Of a DNA stretch of 64,000 nucleotides, positions 1 to 9,434 are shown one piece after another. Each line of letters starts with the position of its first letter. The first letter of the stretch is position 1. Both the position numbers and the translations under genes were made by a program. Source of the stretch: Acidobacteriota bacterium (GTDB taxonomy: Bacteria > Acidobacteriota > Polarisedimenticolia > Polarisedimenticolales > Polarisedimenticolaceae); NCBI GenBank assembly GCA_029861955.1, contig JAOTYK010000011.1, forward strand, positions 1-64,000, read 5' to 3'. The notes beneath the pieces were generated by a model, which was given only the letters and a program-made list of their open reading frames with translations, ran no database searches and was not told the origin of the DNA.

Positions 1-163
1 GACGCCGCCGTGGCAAGCGGCAACAGGCGCAACCGGATCCAGCCGCGTGATCGGAGCGGCGCGGGGCGCAGTCCGACGCCGCCGGCCGGTGCACTACGGC
101 TCGTCTTCGCCGCAGGTAGCGCAAACGGACGGTGACCGTCCTCGGACGCACGACCCCTACATT

Positions 164-219
164 TGGTGCCGGAGGCAGGGCTCGAACCTGCACTCCCTTG
201 CGGGAAGAGGATTTTAAGT
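164..219 (-). pseudogene. tRNA-Leu 3' fragment (anticodon loop to CCA)
   Basis: Read on the minus strand this is the 3' half of a leucine tRNA. It has the loop CTTAAAA (anticodon UAA), a variable arm with stem TCCC/GGGA, a T arm with a paired GCAGG/CCTGC stem around TTCGAGC, the acceptor strand CTCCGGC, discriminator A and encoded CCA. The bases where the 5' half of the anticodon stem should be do not pair with TCCTC, so the tRNA is cut in the anticodon loop. It shares the acceptor end and anticodon loop with the intact tRNA-Leu at 1625-1711 but has a different variable and T arm. It may be a displaced attachment-site half or a decayed isoacceptor gene. Confidence 0.75.
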
Positions 220-229
220 ACGAAACGAA

Positions 230-266
230 AGGGCGGCGAATCAACGTTTATTTGATTCGTCGCCCT
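230..266. other. 15-bp inverted repeat beside tRNA fragment
   Basis: The arms AGGGCGGCGAATCAA (230-244) and TTGATTCGTCGCCCT (252-266) pair over all 15 positions with one G-T wobble around the 7-base loop CGTTTAT. The repeat lies ten bases from the broken end of the tRNA-Leu fragment. There is no T tract on either side, so it is not a classical intrinsic terminator. It could be a transcript end or a recombination-site arm. Confidence 0.6.
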
Positions 267-550
267 GTTCCCATTACGAGAGTTACGAGGAGTGCTCTAC
301 AGTCCGAGGGTTATGGACACCCAGGTGGACACCTGAGCTCGAGCAATCGGCGAGCCTACCGTGACAGGTACGAAGACACTCCAGACTCGTCGTCTAGAGC
401 ATGTGACAAGGCTGTTACCCGGCGATACTGCGGGACGGAGTATTCTTGACGGGCACAATCGAGCAGTACCTCCTACGTCGCGGCCCAGAGGCAATACTGT
501 GAGTTCAGCGGTCGCAACCCGACCGACCTGGCCGGCACGGAGCAACAGCA

Positions 551-1558
551 ATGAGAAACGCATCAGCAGCACTTCACTGGACACTTCTGGTTGCCCTGCT
601 CGCATTTCCCGTCATCGCGTCGGCAAACACTGCGACAGACGATCAAGAGCCGGTTTCCTCCCCTCCCTCCCCGACGATCACGACCGCGGCGCAGACAGCG
701 GCCCAGAATCGGACGCTGACATCCCGGGACGTCTCGGAGTTCCGTGCCCTGCACAACCCGGTCATCTCGGCCGACGGAGCCTGGATGGCGGTGGAGGAGC
801 GTCCGGACCGGGGCGATGGGAACGTTCGCGTGTGGTCGACGGAACGCGACCTCACGTTCTCCATTGAACGCGGGCAGAACCCGCGCATCAGCCGTGACTC
901 GCGTTGGGTGAGCGCTCTGCAGAAGCCGCTGATCGAGGACTCAAAAACTGCCAAGCAGACGAACAAACGTGCGGGCCAGACACTCGTCTTGCTGGACCTG
1001 CAGGATGGTTCGCGAAGGACGTTCGACTTCGTCCTGTCCTATGATTTGACCTACTCCTCTACGTACTTGCTCTACTTGCAGTCACCAGAGACAAAGGCTG
1101 ACGAGGAAGGGCCCTCGAAAGACGAGGCTACGAAGCCAGCCACAAAGGAACGCAAGGTGGGAACGTTGCACCAGGTTCCCATAAACCCAGCTCGCTTAGC
1201 TCGAACTTTGCGTCCTTATGTGCCCGGCAAGATGTACACGAAGGAAAACGTCACGCAATTCGCCACTCATGAGACTAACGATCACTTCGCCTATGTGTTT
1301 CACGACGAAGAGACAGGTGGCGAAACACTCCACATCGTCAAATGGGGCATCCGCGCGTGGCACAAGGGCGACAAGATCGAAGGTCTCTGCTGGGCCGGTG
1401 GAGCCAGCGGCGGTGACGAATCCATCACGCTCGGGTTCCTAGACAGCACGGAAACAACAGGCGAAGACGGGAAACGGCGCCTGAACAGCGCGCTATACAT
1501 GTGGCAACCGCCCCAATCCGCAGCGGAGCAATTCACGCGGGTGGATACGCCTCAGTGA
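551..1558 (+). pseudogene. truncated S9-family peptidase, N-terminal beta-propeller part
   Basis: The 335-residue product starts with a Sec signal peptide (about residues 1-25, ending ASA-N). It continues with the opening of a prolyl-oligopeptidase/S9 propeller: a TSRDVSEFRALHNPVISADGAW-type blade (quoted only in part as ALHNPVISADGAW) and later YVFHDEETGGETLHIVKW. Full S9 proteins of this kind are about 650-950 residues and carry a C-terminal alpha/beta hydrolase domain with Ser-Asp-His. None of that is present, because the frame ends 66 bases before a tRNA gene. GGAG at 539-542 is a good ribosome binding site for the ATG. The gene lies between the tRNA-Leu fragment and the intact tRNA-Leu, which suggests truncation by rearrangement. 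An expressed stand-alone propeller is possible but less likely. Confidence 0.6.
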
Positions 1559-1624
1559 AACCTCGGCCTCTCGACCAAGAGCGTCTGCGCAAAACGGTTA
1601 ACCCACGTAAGCCGTAGAGACGAT

Positions 1625-1711
1625 TGGTGCCGGAGCCGAGACTCGAACTCGGATGAGCGTTGGCTCGGGGGATTTTAAGTCCCCTGCGTCTACCAGTTCC
1701 GCCACTCCGGC
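1625..1711 (-). tRNA. tRNA-Leu (anticodon UAA)
   Basis: This is a complete class II tRNA on the minus strand. The 7-bp acceptor stem GCCGGAG/CTCCGGC is followed by discriminator A and encoded CCA (1625-1627). There is a D arm with GG-TAGACGCA, the anticodon stem GGGGA/TCCCC around loop CTTAAAA (anticodon UAA, reads UUA), a long variable arm and a T arm with GTTCGAG. The length of 87 nt including CCA fits tRNA-Leu. Confidence 0.96.
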
Positions 1712-1820
1712 AACAGCGGGATTCTAGCGCGAGTCGGTGACTTGGCGCTGCCTAAATGCCGAAGTCTTCTCGAGAGTCTCTGCGGCGAGAGCGAATCGGT
1801 TCGCGTAGACTTCACATTGG

Positions 1821-2780
1821 ATGAACACCAAGAGATCTTTCCTGCGCAGGGGCGCCAGGTTGCTGGGGTGGTCGGTCCTCGCCGTGTTGGTGCTCTTCGG
1901 TTGTCAGATCACGCTGCTGGCATTCCCCCAGATCCTGTTCTCCGACAAGACAGAGATCGGCACGGTCGTTCTGCATCACGACGGTCTGACCGAAGAGCGG
2001 GCGCTCCACCTCACCACCGAGATCGACAGAAGGCTCAAGGGGAGTCGATTTCATGACCCGACGCGCCGTGACCGGGTATTCGTTTTCCGCGATCGGAACA
2101 ACTACGAACTCTATCGAAAGCTGGTGTTCTCGAAGGTCGTACCCTCCGGTTTCAACCTGCCGACTCTCGGGAACTCGTACGTCTGCGAAGCCGTCGTGGT
2201 TGAGCTGGGTCATGCCACCGGCGGGCAGCCCCGGTTTTCAATCTGGGATGGAGACGTCGCCCATATCGCCGCTCACGAGATCGGTCACCAGTACATCGCC
2301 GACCGCATCGGGGCCGGCCGCTGGCGCAGGCTGCCTCACTGGAAGCAGGAAGGCCTCCCGGAATACATCGCCAACATCGGTGACATCCGAGCCGACCCGT
2401 CACTGAGCCTGGTGTCTCGAATCGAGATCTTGAAAGACGACACGCGCTGGACCAGAACGCCGGCTGGGCGACGCCCGGGTTGGGACCGTGTGCACTACGA
2501 AGCGGGGTTGCTAGTGGAGTTTCTGCTGGATGTCGAGGGACGATCGCTCGAGCAGGTCCTATCCGATCGAGTCACCAGGGACGCTACCTATACCGCCATG
2601 ATCTCCTGGGCCTCGTCTCAAGAGGACCTGGTCGGAGCCCGGTCCTCCCCCCAATCCTGTTGGGGGTGGGAAACTCAGAGCCCGCGGCGCAGTGCGGGGA
2701 CGACTTTCAGCACGCCCCCGTCAGTTGCAAACCTGATCCGCGTGATCGTCGGCGCTGACCCCACAGAGACCCGCTGCTGA
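1821..2780 (+). CDS. membrane-anchored putative zincin metallopeptidase
   Basis: The product has an N-terminal membrane segment (about residues 14-36, LLGWSVLAVLVLFGCQITLLA), and the rest should face the periplasm. HEIGHQ at residues 152-157 is an HExxH zinc-binding and catalytic motif inside a gluzincin-like fold (AAHEIGHQYIADR, then an EGLPEYIAN stretch whose Glu could be the third ligand). I do not recognise a named family. The last 45 or so residues (after SQEDLVGARSS) look non-native: they contain a 7-bp GC hairpin (2648-2666) and overlap the convergent gene by 60 bases. The true C-terminus may therefore have been altered by a frameshift or deletion. Substrate unknown. Confidence 0.7.
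   Translation: MNTKRSFLRRGARLLGWSVLAVLVLFGCQITLLAFPQILFSDKTEIGTVVLHHDGLTEERALHLTTEIDRRLKGSRFHDPTRRDRVFVFRDRNNYELYRKLVFSKVVPSGFNLPTLGNSYVCEAVVVELGHATGGQPRFSIWDGDVAHIAAHEIGHQYIADRIGAGRWRRLPHWKQEGLPEYIANIGDIRADPSLSLVSRIEILKDDTRWTRTPAGRRPGWDRVHYEAGLLVEFLLDVEGRSLEQVLSDRVTRDATYTAMISWASSQEDLVGARSSPQSCWGWETQSPRRSAGTTFSTPPSVANLIRVIVGADPTETRC
2648..2666. other. GC hairpin inside 3' part of zincin gene
   Basis: CCCCCAA (2648-2654) and TTGGGGG (2660-2666) pair perfectly over 7 bp with the 5-base loop TCCTG. No T run follows on either strand. It sits where the zincin reading frame loses protein-like character, between two convergent genes, so it may be a decayed or Rho-assisted transcript end. Confidence 0.4.
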
Positions 2781-5700
2781 CCAGCTCCTCGAACCGGCCG
2801 ATGCCTCCCCCGCCGAGCCGGCGGTGCCGTCGCCGTTGACCCAGACGAGCATGAACCAGTAGCTCCCCGGCTGGCTGAACGTCGCACTCCCCGCCGCACC
2901 CACGTCGCAACCGGATGCGACAGCGCCCTGATAGCCGCTGAAGTCGTCCAGGTTTCCGTAGACGGCGACGGCGTGGTCCGAGGCGCAGGTTCCGCTATCG
3001 AAGACCACGTCCAACTCGTCCACACCGGCACCCTTGCCGACGGTCATCGCGCTCCCCTGCACACCGTCCGCCACGGGAGGCGGTGCGGGAAGTCCGCTAC
3101 AACTTCCACTGCAGGCGTTGGTCTGCACCAGCATTGACGTCGAGTGGATCTCTGCCAACCCGCCGGCGTTCTCCTCGACCCGGATCTCGTAGGTCCCGGG
3201 CCCAAAGCTGTTGTAGACCGCGCTGACATCGTATGGGTTTGCGTCGGCCTGGGCGAAATCCTTGAGGATCGTGGAGCTGCCACCGTTGACCAGCGACACC
3301 CGCACGTTGCCTGTCCAGTCTCCCGGAATGGCACCCTCGACCGACATCGTCGCGCCCTCAAGAATTCCGTCGGAGTTGCAGCCACCACCGGACCGTTCGT
3401 CAACGACGATGCTGTAGGTCCCCGGCCCGTGGGTCTGGTAGAAACCGAGAACGTCGTAGGGCCTGGCCTCCGCAACGCCCCGAGCCTTGAGCGTGATGCG
3501 TGTCGCATTGGGCGCATGGAGAAATACTGCGAGGCAGTCTGTCACGCTCTCACCCGGCGAGGTCAGGCTGCTCCAGTCGACGACGGCGCTGGTGACATTT
3601 GCGGTCGATGCGACAAACGGCGGACTCAGCGCACTGACGGTCTCGCCGTTGATGGCCGACAGCGGATCGACGACCTGCGTCGCCATCCCGGACTCGTCGA
3701 CGGTGCTCCATTCGAACTCGTAGGCCAGGGTCGCCGCATCGACGGGGCCGGGTTGAGCGAACACCGGCGTAAGCGGTGCGGTCTCGACACTATTGGACCC
3801 GCTGGCGGGGTTGATCTGCTGCCGGCCCGTCTCACCCGTCCCGACCCCACCGACCTGGACGGCGAACGCATTCGTCTGGTCCGTGTAGGCCTCGAGGCTG
3901 TCGGTGATGTTCGTGACATCGAACGAGATGTCCTGAGCACAAACCGGGGCGCTTTCGACCTGGAACCGATAGGTCGCGGTGGCGGTGCCACCCCGCTGCC
4001 CGATCGTGCCGAACGCACTGGGGTTGCCCTGAACGGTCGCGAGCACCGTCGAACCTGCACTGACCTCCAGATCGGCAGTCGTGGCGACGGCGTCGCCGAT
4101 GCCGTCTTTCTTCAGGGTCACGTCGACGTCCCACTGCTCGTCGGACTCGACGATGCCGTTACCGTTGCCGCAGACCTCGGTGAGGTTGCCGGCGGAGTCG
4201 AAAACCACGCCACAGCCGATGTCCGGCCTGACCGTTGTATCGCAGGCAAACAGGTTGGCCTCGATCGATACGTTGTCCAGCCCGTAGCCACCCGCCGTGG
4301 ACAATCCGAGCCCGGCGGTGTGCATCGAACCGACCCGCCAACGGAATCGCACCTGATCACCGCCGCTCAGACCGCTCACGCTACCGCTGACGGTCGTCCA
4401 GTTCTGGGTCAGGTCCCCGAGTAGGTTGAACACGCGCTCGCCATTGCCGGGGTCCTCATGGAAACAATCCTGTTGGCTTGGAGGAGACGCGAACGACAGG
4501 TCGTCACCGCCGTTACACAGTGGGTTGCAGTAGGTGTTGAAGAAGAGGTTGGAGTCGTACGCGAGCTCCGTGACCTTCATCCAGGGACCGCCGTTTACGT
4601 TGTACTGCACGATCGCCCCGTCCAGAGCGAATCGTTGGTTGTTGGAGGCATCCGCATCCGCGAGTTTGTATTCGTGATCGAACCTGACGGTTGCACCGGT
4701 TCCCTGCGCGGGAAGTGTTACCGACGCGGAGTCGAGCACGGCGTCGAGATTATCCGAGTACGTCCCCAACGGGAACGGATCCGCAGGGTTCTGCCAGCAG
4801 AAGAACCCGCCGCCGCCGTTGCCACCGGAGCCGTTCCAGAACCAGTCGTCGTTGTACGGTCCGCAGGTCAGACCGCCTGCACCGGTGCCGACCACGCCGT
4901 CATCGTCGCCGGGCCCGACGGCGTGAGTCCAGCCTGCCGGCTGTGAGCCATCGAAGTTCTCGCTGAGTTCGAGCGTGCTACCGAGATCGTTTAAATCGAG
5001 CTCAAAACTGAACGTCTGCGGTTGCGCCGCACCATCGACGCCGTCTCCGGTGATGAAGACGTGGAATTGGACGGTGGGTGGGGTCGACGGGTTCACGCAT
5101 TCGGCGCTGTCGGCGACCTTGAACGTAAACGGATCGGACCCCAGGTGGTTGGTCCCACTCCCGCCACCCGCTGTGAGCGTCCCGAAAGAGGCCGAACTCT
5201 TGGTCACACAATCGACATCGGGATCATCGGTCCAGATGGTCGCCACGACGTTGCTCAGGCTCAGGTCGCCGTCATTGCGGATCGTGAGAGTGAAATCAAC
5301 GAGCTCATTCGTATCCGGAATACCGTCGGAATCCCCGGAGTTGCCCGAATCGTCAATCGCTGCGACACCCGTGACAACCAACGACTCCTCCGAGCAGAGA
5401 AGCGTTGCAACCGCGGACACCGTGTCGACAGGGACGTCGTCGGCGTAGACGGCCTCGATCGAGTCGTTCGGTGTCACGAACAAGACGCCATCGTCGGGCG
5501 ACGCTCCCCCGTCCAGGGAGTAGGTCAGTTGGGTAACCCAGCGCGGTCCGGCACCCGTCAATGACAGTGTTTCGGTATCTCCGGTCCCGAGGGAACTGAC
5601 GGTGACCGTGACCGGCCCCGCCGCGTTCCCGTCGAGAACGCTGACCTCGAGGTCACCTCCACCGCATTCGGTGTAACTCAATCGATCGAACGACACCCTT

Positions 5701-8700
5701 CCGGCAACGTCACCCGTACCGCACACGGTTGTCTGCGCCTCGGCATGAAACTGCTCGTAGACAAAGTTGAGATCGTCGTAGGACATGCCCGCCGTCGCCT
5801 CCGCGACGATCGGCGCGCGTTGCAGGAACGCATCCCAGTCCCGCTGCCAGATGGCCCAACGCCACTGGCGCCCGGGGGTCGCCTCGCCGATCACCCCCAG
5901 GAGACCGTGACCAAACCAGTTGGCCGGAACATTCTGGGGATCCCAGGGCGTTGCGCTGTCCCAGTCCTGATTCGGCGGGGACCAGAAATTGCCCTGCCAG
6001 TACGGGAACCCGTTGATGTCGTTGGTACTCGGGGTAGAGGTGCCCAGATAGTCATCGGTCCACAGGTGCGTCGCGGCGATCCCCGGCTGTGTCGGATCGC
6101 CGGTGAACGAGACGTCGGCGCGGAAGAACCACTCCGCGAACTGCCAGGAATAGAACCAGGGATGCCCGTTGGGCGCATTGCCGGTGTTCGCGGGGGTCAT
6201 GATCGGCGAGTACAGGACGTCGCTGGTGAACGAGGTGAAGTCCTGCGCGAATTGGCCGCAGGAGACGCTGGAGTCGTTTAACGTGTAAGCAAACGTGCCG
6301 TTAACGTCGCAGGTCATCTCCGGGTAATCGTCCCGGGTCTCGCTGCCACATCCCTCGCCCCGCGCCCAGGGAGCTGCGACGGAATTGACGGTGACCCCAC
6401 CGGCTCCGCATGGAGGACTCGTGCAGATATAGCTCTCGACGTAGGTACTGCTCTGGAACCCCTCGTCGGATTCCCCGTTGAAACAGATACTCTCGGCCAC
6501 GACGTTGTCGTCGGCCTGCAGCACCTGCGTCTGCGTCAGGACCTGCGGGACGTCAAATCCATCGGCGACCGAGGAGAGCGTCAAGATGAAGTCGTTCTGC
6601 GACAGGCCGAACGAAACGGCGGCGGGGTCCACGTAGATGTCGAACACCGCGCCCGCCAACTGCCCTGGTGCCAGCGCACCGAGGTTAACGGTGGGGTTCC
6701 CGATCGTGATGTGTCCGGACAGCGGACCGCTGATCGTCAGCGTCGCCTCGACGTCGGTGTAGTCCGGCGCCGAGTGTGGGTTGAAGACGCCGTACACGTA
6801 CTGCACGTACTCTCCGGCGTCGATGTAGTCACGGTAGGCCTCGCCACCCTCGCCACCTTCGCAGCCACCGAGGATAACGTAGCCTCCGCCCTCGAATCCG
6901 GTCTGACAGGTCGTCGTGACCTCGCGGCTCTGGTCGGCATGGCCACCGTGGGGGTCGGTGTAGTCGATCGTGACGGTCTCCGCGTTGGCGACCTGGAGCG
7001 TCCCGTCCCCCACCGATCCGGGGAGCGTGTCCAGTGCCAGGGAGGCGGTCCACGTCACGCACATCCCGACCGTGCATTCGCTGCCGATCCAACTCTCGGC
7101 CGGGATCGTCTCGGAATCGGTCGAGCTGGTGATGATCGTCTGGGCCGCAGCCGTCGCCGCGTCGATCGGGATTCCGTCGCGGACAACGACCTCCATCGTG
7201 TCGCGGCAGGCATACGTGCCCTTCCCGCTCTGAATCGCCGAATCGATACTGCAGCTATCGAACTTGTAGCTTCCGATGTGCGTCTTCCATGCGGCGGCTC
7301 CACCGTCGGAGTACTCGCCGATGTACCAGAACCGGCAACCGTCCGGGTCCGTGGCCATCCCGGTGTAATCGCCCCAGCGATCGCAGGTCCCCGCGCATCC
7401 GACTCCGTCGGTATAGTTGCCGGATCCAGCGACCTGAAGCACCTCGCTCTGCAGCGTTCCCGCCGGATCCCCGGCTTCGCGACCCGTGGCCCAGATCTCG
7501 GTGAACGAGGAGAATCCGGATTTGGTGTAGGCGATGGCCATGTTCCCGTTTCGGTCGACGGCCAGATCGGGGTAGTAGCGGAATTCATCCGCCGAACCGA
7601 AACCGCCGCCCGCCTGCTGGTCCAGCAGAACCGGTGCGGGACCGCTGACGTCGATCTGGAGCCAGTCGACACACGACTCGGCGTCGCCGCCACCAACGTT
7701 GCACATCACGGCGCGGGTGGACCACAGCGAACCGTCCCGATACTCGGCATCCAGCAACTGGCCGCCTGATGTGTCGTTGAAGTTGGTACTTGCGAGGGTA
7801 TCGCCGGACTCCGGCGCATTCGGCGGCATGCCGAGATACGTGGTGTTGACGTCGCCGTACACGACCGGGTTACTCACGAAGGGGTCGGTCCAACGGTAAA
7901 CGCGCACCGAGCCGGATCCGTCCTGCGCGGCGAGGATCGGATGCGGTGTCCCCGCTGCGGGCCACTGGCCCGTATGAAACCCGCGAATCCGGGCCGGCTG
8001 CGGCGTGCGATAGGCCCCCACACCGAACTCCGCGATCTGGATCGGGTCCCCGTCATACATCGCGGTCTTGTCCACCGCGAACACACGGGAACTGTCGAAC
8101 GCGCCCGTGCCGTCGTCGAACATGTTTCCGCCGATGTAGACGGCATCCAGCCCGATGGCCATGTGCGGGTAGTCGATACCGGTACCCGGCAACATCTCGT
8201 CGGCACGGAAGGAATAGGCATTCCAGATCGTCGCGGGGTCGTGCGACGCCGTGGCAGCCACACACAGGTATGTCGCTGCACCGACGATGTTCATGCCACC
8301 CATCACGTAGCGGTCGTTTTCCTCGTCGTAATCGACGAATACGTCGAACGGAGCGTCGCAGTCAGGCACGCGGGCGAAGAAATCGGCAAGCGCGATCTCG
8401 TTGATCAGCGGGGTCCCGTTCTTGTCCCACACCCGGTAGCGTTGGTTCACAAGCGCCACCAGGTGACTCGCACCGGCAGTCATGATCGGGTCCGGAGGCA
8501 CCGACCCGGCACCGGGGATGGCCTCGAACGAATTCTGAAGGAAACCCGGCGCGCGACTGGCCGCGCTGTCGGCGGCCTGGACGCCCGCGGTCTCGGGAGC
8601 GATCGCTGCGTCCTCCTTGAGGCGGATGTAGACGTCCCACGGTAGCCCGGTCCGCGGGTCTGCGGACTTGACACGCTCGTCGGTGTGCCTGACGTCCGGA

Positions 8701-9221
8701 TGGCCGGCGGCACTCGGTAGGCCTCGTAGATCCACACTTGTGACGTCGGAGCGTCGTGCACGACGGACCGCCGTCGGGGCGTCGTCGTCTTCGGGAACCC
8801 GTCCGCTAGTCGGAGCCGTGCCGACACCTCCGGTCGCTCCCGGGAGCGCCGCGGGAACCATCGACCCACGTTCGGCATGAATCCGCCGCTGTTCGGCCTT
8901 CCATGCTTCGAACTCGCGCCACGCCTGGATCGTGTTGGGGCGATAGCCCGGCAACCAGCGGCCGGTCGAATCGACGTCCCCCTCTTGTCGGACGTCGCTC
9001 GACGGTTCGTTCCCCATCGTGGCGACCCGACCGGGATCGGCCAGAATGCTCTCCAGTGGGTCGTCGAGGGCGATCCTTTCCAGCGGAGGGTAGGACGTCC
9101 GGGATTCCCTAGCGGGCGCGGCGGCGCACGAGGAAACCGTGCCTCCGGCTTCGCTCGCCAGCAACGGCTGTCCCAGCAGCAAGGAGAACGCGATCAGCCA
9201 GCAAAGGCGCTTCTGTGTCAT
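2721..9221 (-). CDS. giant secreted multidomain protein (2166 aa), function unknown
   Basis: It has a Sec signal peptide at residues 1-23 (MTQKRLCWLIAFSLLLGQPL). Residues about 215-655 read as a beta-propeller-like domain (FVDYDEENDRYVMGG, LAVDRNGNMAIAYTKSG, WGDYTGMATDPDG) as seen in secreted bacterial proteins of unknown role. Further on are a module of the GRVSFDRLSYTEC type shared with the three proteases across the divergent promoter (about 1180-1290), a CARDB-like segment (DTNELVDFTLTIRNDGD, about 1295), a jelly-roll-like region (about 1420-1665) and a second CARDB-like segment (NGIVESDEQWDVDVTL, about 1690). Two YDV-x8-GPGTY repeats follow near 1900-2030. I see no catalytic motif. The start has GGAAGG seven bases upstream. 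It could be an adhesin, a matrix protein or a substrate-binding exoprotein. Cys residues occur throughout, suggesting disulfides. Confidence 0.85.
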   Translation of the reverse strand: MTQKRLCWLIAFSLLLGQPLLASEAGGTVSSCAAAPARESRTSYPPLERIALDDPLESILADPGRVATMGNEPSSDVRQEGDVDSTGRWLPGYRPNTIQAWREFEAWKAEQRRIHAERGSMVPAALPGATGGVGTAPTSGRVPEDDDAPTAVRRARRSDVTSVDLRGLPSAAGHPDVRHTDERVKSADPRTGLPWDVYIRLKEDAAIAPETAGVQAADSAASRAPGFLQNSFEAIPGAGSVPPDPIMTAGASHLVALVNQRYRVWDKNGTPLINEIALADFFARVPDCDAPFDVFVDYDEENDRYVMGGMNIVGAATYLCVAATASHDPATIWNAYSFRADEMLPGTGIDYPHMAIGLDAVYIGGNMFDDGTGAFDSSRVFAVDKTAMYDGDPIQIAEFGVGAYRTPQPARIRGFHTGQWPAAGTPHPILAAQDGSGSVRVYRWTDPFVSNPVVYGDVNTTYLGMPPNAPESGDTLASTNFNDTSGGQLLDAEYRDGSLWSTRAVMCNVGGGDAESCVDWLQIDVSGPAPVLLDQQAGGGFGSADEFRYYPDLAVDRNGNMAIAYTKSGFSSFTEIWATGREAGDPAGTLQSEVLQVAGSGNYTDGVGCAGTCDRWGDYTGMATDPDGCRFWYIGEYSDGGAAAWKTHIGSYKFDSCSIDSAIQSGKGTYACRDTMEVVVRDGIPIDAATAAAQTIITSSTDSETIPAESWIGSECTVGMCVTWTASLALDTLPGSVGDGTLQVANAETVTIDYTDPHGGHADQSREVTTTCQTGFEGGGYVILGGCEGGEGGEAYRDYIDAGEYVQYVYGVFNPHSAPDYTDVEATLTISGPLSGHITIGNPTVNLGALAPGQLAGAVFDIYVDPAAVSFGLSQNDFILTLSSVADGFDVPQVLTQTQVLQADDNVVAESICFNGESDEGFQSSTYVESYICTSPPCGAGGVTVNSVAAPWARGEGCGSETRDDYPEMTCDVNGTFAYTLNDSSVSCGQFAQDFTSFTSDVLYSPIMTPANTGNAPNGHPWFYSWQFAEWFFRADVSFTGDPTQPGIAATHLWTDDYLGTSTPSTNDINGFPYWQGNFWSPPNQDWDSATPWDPQNVPANWFGHGLLGVIGEATPGRQWRWAIWQRDWDAFLQRAPIVAEATAGMSYDDLNFVYEQFHAEAQTTVCGTGDVAGRVSFDRLSYTECGGGDLEVSVLDGNAAGPVTVTVSSLGTGDTETLSLTGAGPRWVTQLTYSLDGGASPDDGVLFVTPNDSIEAVYADDVPVDTVSAVATLLCSEESLVVTGVAAIDDSGNSGDSDGIPDTNELVDFTLTIRNDGDLSLSNVVATIWTDDPDVDCVTKSSASFGTLTAGGGSGTNHLGSDPFTFKVADSAECVNPSTPPTVQFHVFITGDGVDGAAQPQTFSFELDLNDLGSTLELSENFDGSQPAGWTHAVGPGDDDGVVGTGAGGLTCGPYNDDWFWNGSGGNGGGGFFCWQNPADPFPLGTYSDNLDAVLDSASVTLPAQGTGATVRFDHEYKLADADASNNQRFALDGAIVQYNVNGGPWMKVTELAYDSNLFFNTYCNPLCNGGDDLSFASPPSQQDCFHEDPGNGERVFNLLGDLTQNWTTVSGSVSGLSGGDQVRFRWRVGSMHTAGLGLSTAGGYGLDNVSIEANLFACDTTVRPDIGCGVVFDSAGNLTEVCGNGNGIVESDEQWDVDVTLKKDGIGDAVATTADLEVSAGSTVLATVQGNPSAFGTIGQRGGTATATYRFQVESAPVCAQDISFDVTNITDSLEAYTDQTNAFAVQVGGVGTGETGRQQINPASGSNSVETAPLTPVFAQPGPVDAATLAYEFEWSTVDESGMATQVVDPLSAINGETVSALSPPFVASTANVTSAVVDWSSLTSPGESVTDCLAVFLHAPNATRITLKARGVAEARPYDVLGFYQTHGPGTYSIVVDERSGGGCNSDGILEGATMSVEGAIPGDWTGNVRVSLVNGGSSTILKDFAQADANPYDVSAVYNSFGPGTYEIRVEENAGGLAEIHSTSMLVQTNACSGSCSGLPAPPPVADGVQGSAMTVGKGAGVDELDVVFDSGTCASDHAVAVYGNLDDFSGYQGAVASGCDVGAAGSATFSQPGSYWFMLVWVNGDGTAGSAGEASAGSRSWSAAGLCGVSADDHADQVCN

Positions 9222-9434
9222 CGGTTGCCTTCCACGCAGACCGGTGGCGGCCTGAACACACCCAGGTTGAGAGACCCTCTTTTTTTACGACGGAGCCGCC
9301 GGACGCACCATCCGGCGAGACCCTACCCGGAGAGGAAAGAAACCCTACAACTGCCAACTCCGGGGGAAAAGAACCCTCTGTAAGGAAAATCCCGACTGCG
9401 CCCCGAAGCGCATCAGGGTAGAACTACGACGGAC
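9222..9434. promoter_or_regulatory. divergent regulatory region of the secretome block
   Basis: These 213 bases separate the minus-strand giant protein from the plus-strand protease genes. They contain a 7-bp hairpin CGCCGGA/TCCGGCG (9297-9317), a T8 tract at 9280-9287 and purine-rich repeats of the kind GAAAGAAACCCT/GAAAAGAACCCT. A GGAAGG ribosome binding site serves the minus-strand gene. I found no convincing -35/-10 pair on either strand. The shared spacer makes coordinated expression of both transcripts plausible. Confidence 0.4.

Larger units (their letters stand above)
1..550. other. left-edge region without an intact gene
   Basis: I see no convincing coding sequence in this stretch. 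The frame open from base 1 stops at 133-135 and encodes an Arg/Pro-rich string with no recognisable motif. The region holds the tRNA-Leu remnant and the hairpin listed separately, followed by about 280 bases of leader before the truncated S9 peptidase gene. A TTGACG sequence lies at 446-451 in that leader but has no good -10 partner at the usual distance, so no promoter is called. Confidence 0.5.

Noticed and set aside
132-449. short plus-strand frame across the tRNA fragment
   Set aside because: It spans tRNA-derived sequence and the hairpin; no coding character.
1559-1624. possible selenocysteine read-through of the TGA ending the S9-like frame
   Set aside because: Codons after the TGA run into unrelated sequence and then the tRNA gene; no homologous continuation.
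3144-4424. 426-codon plus-strand frame opposite the giant secreted protein
   Set aside because: No signal peptide, motif or ribosome binding site; overlaps well-formed sense modules.
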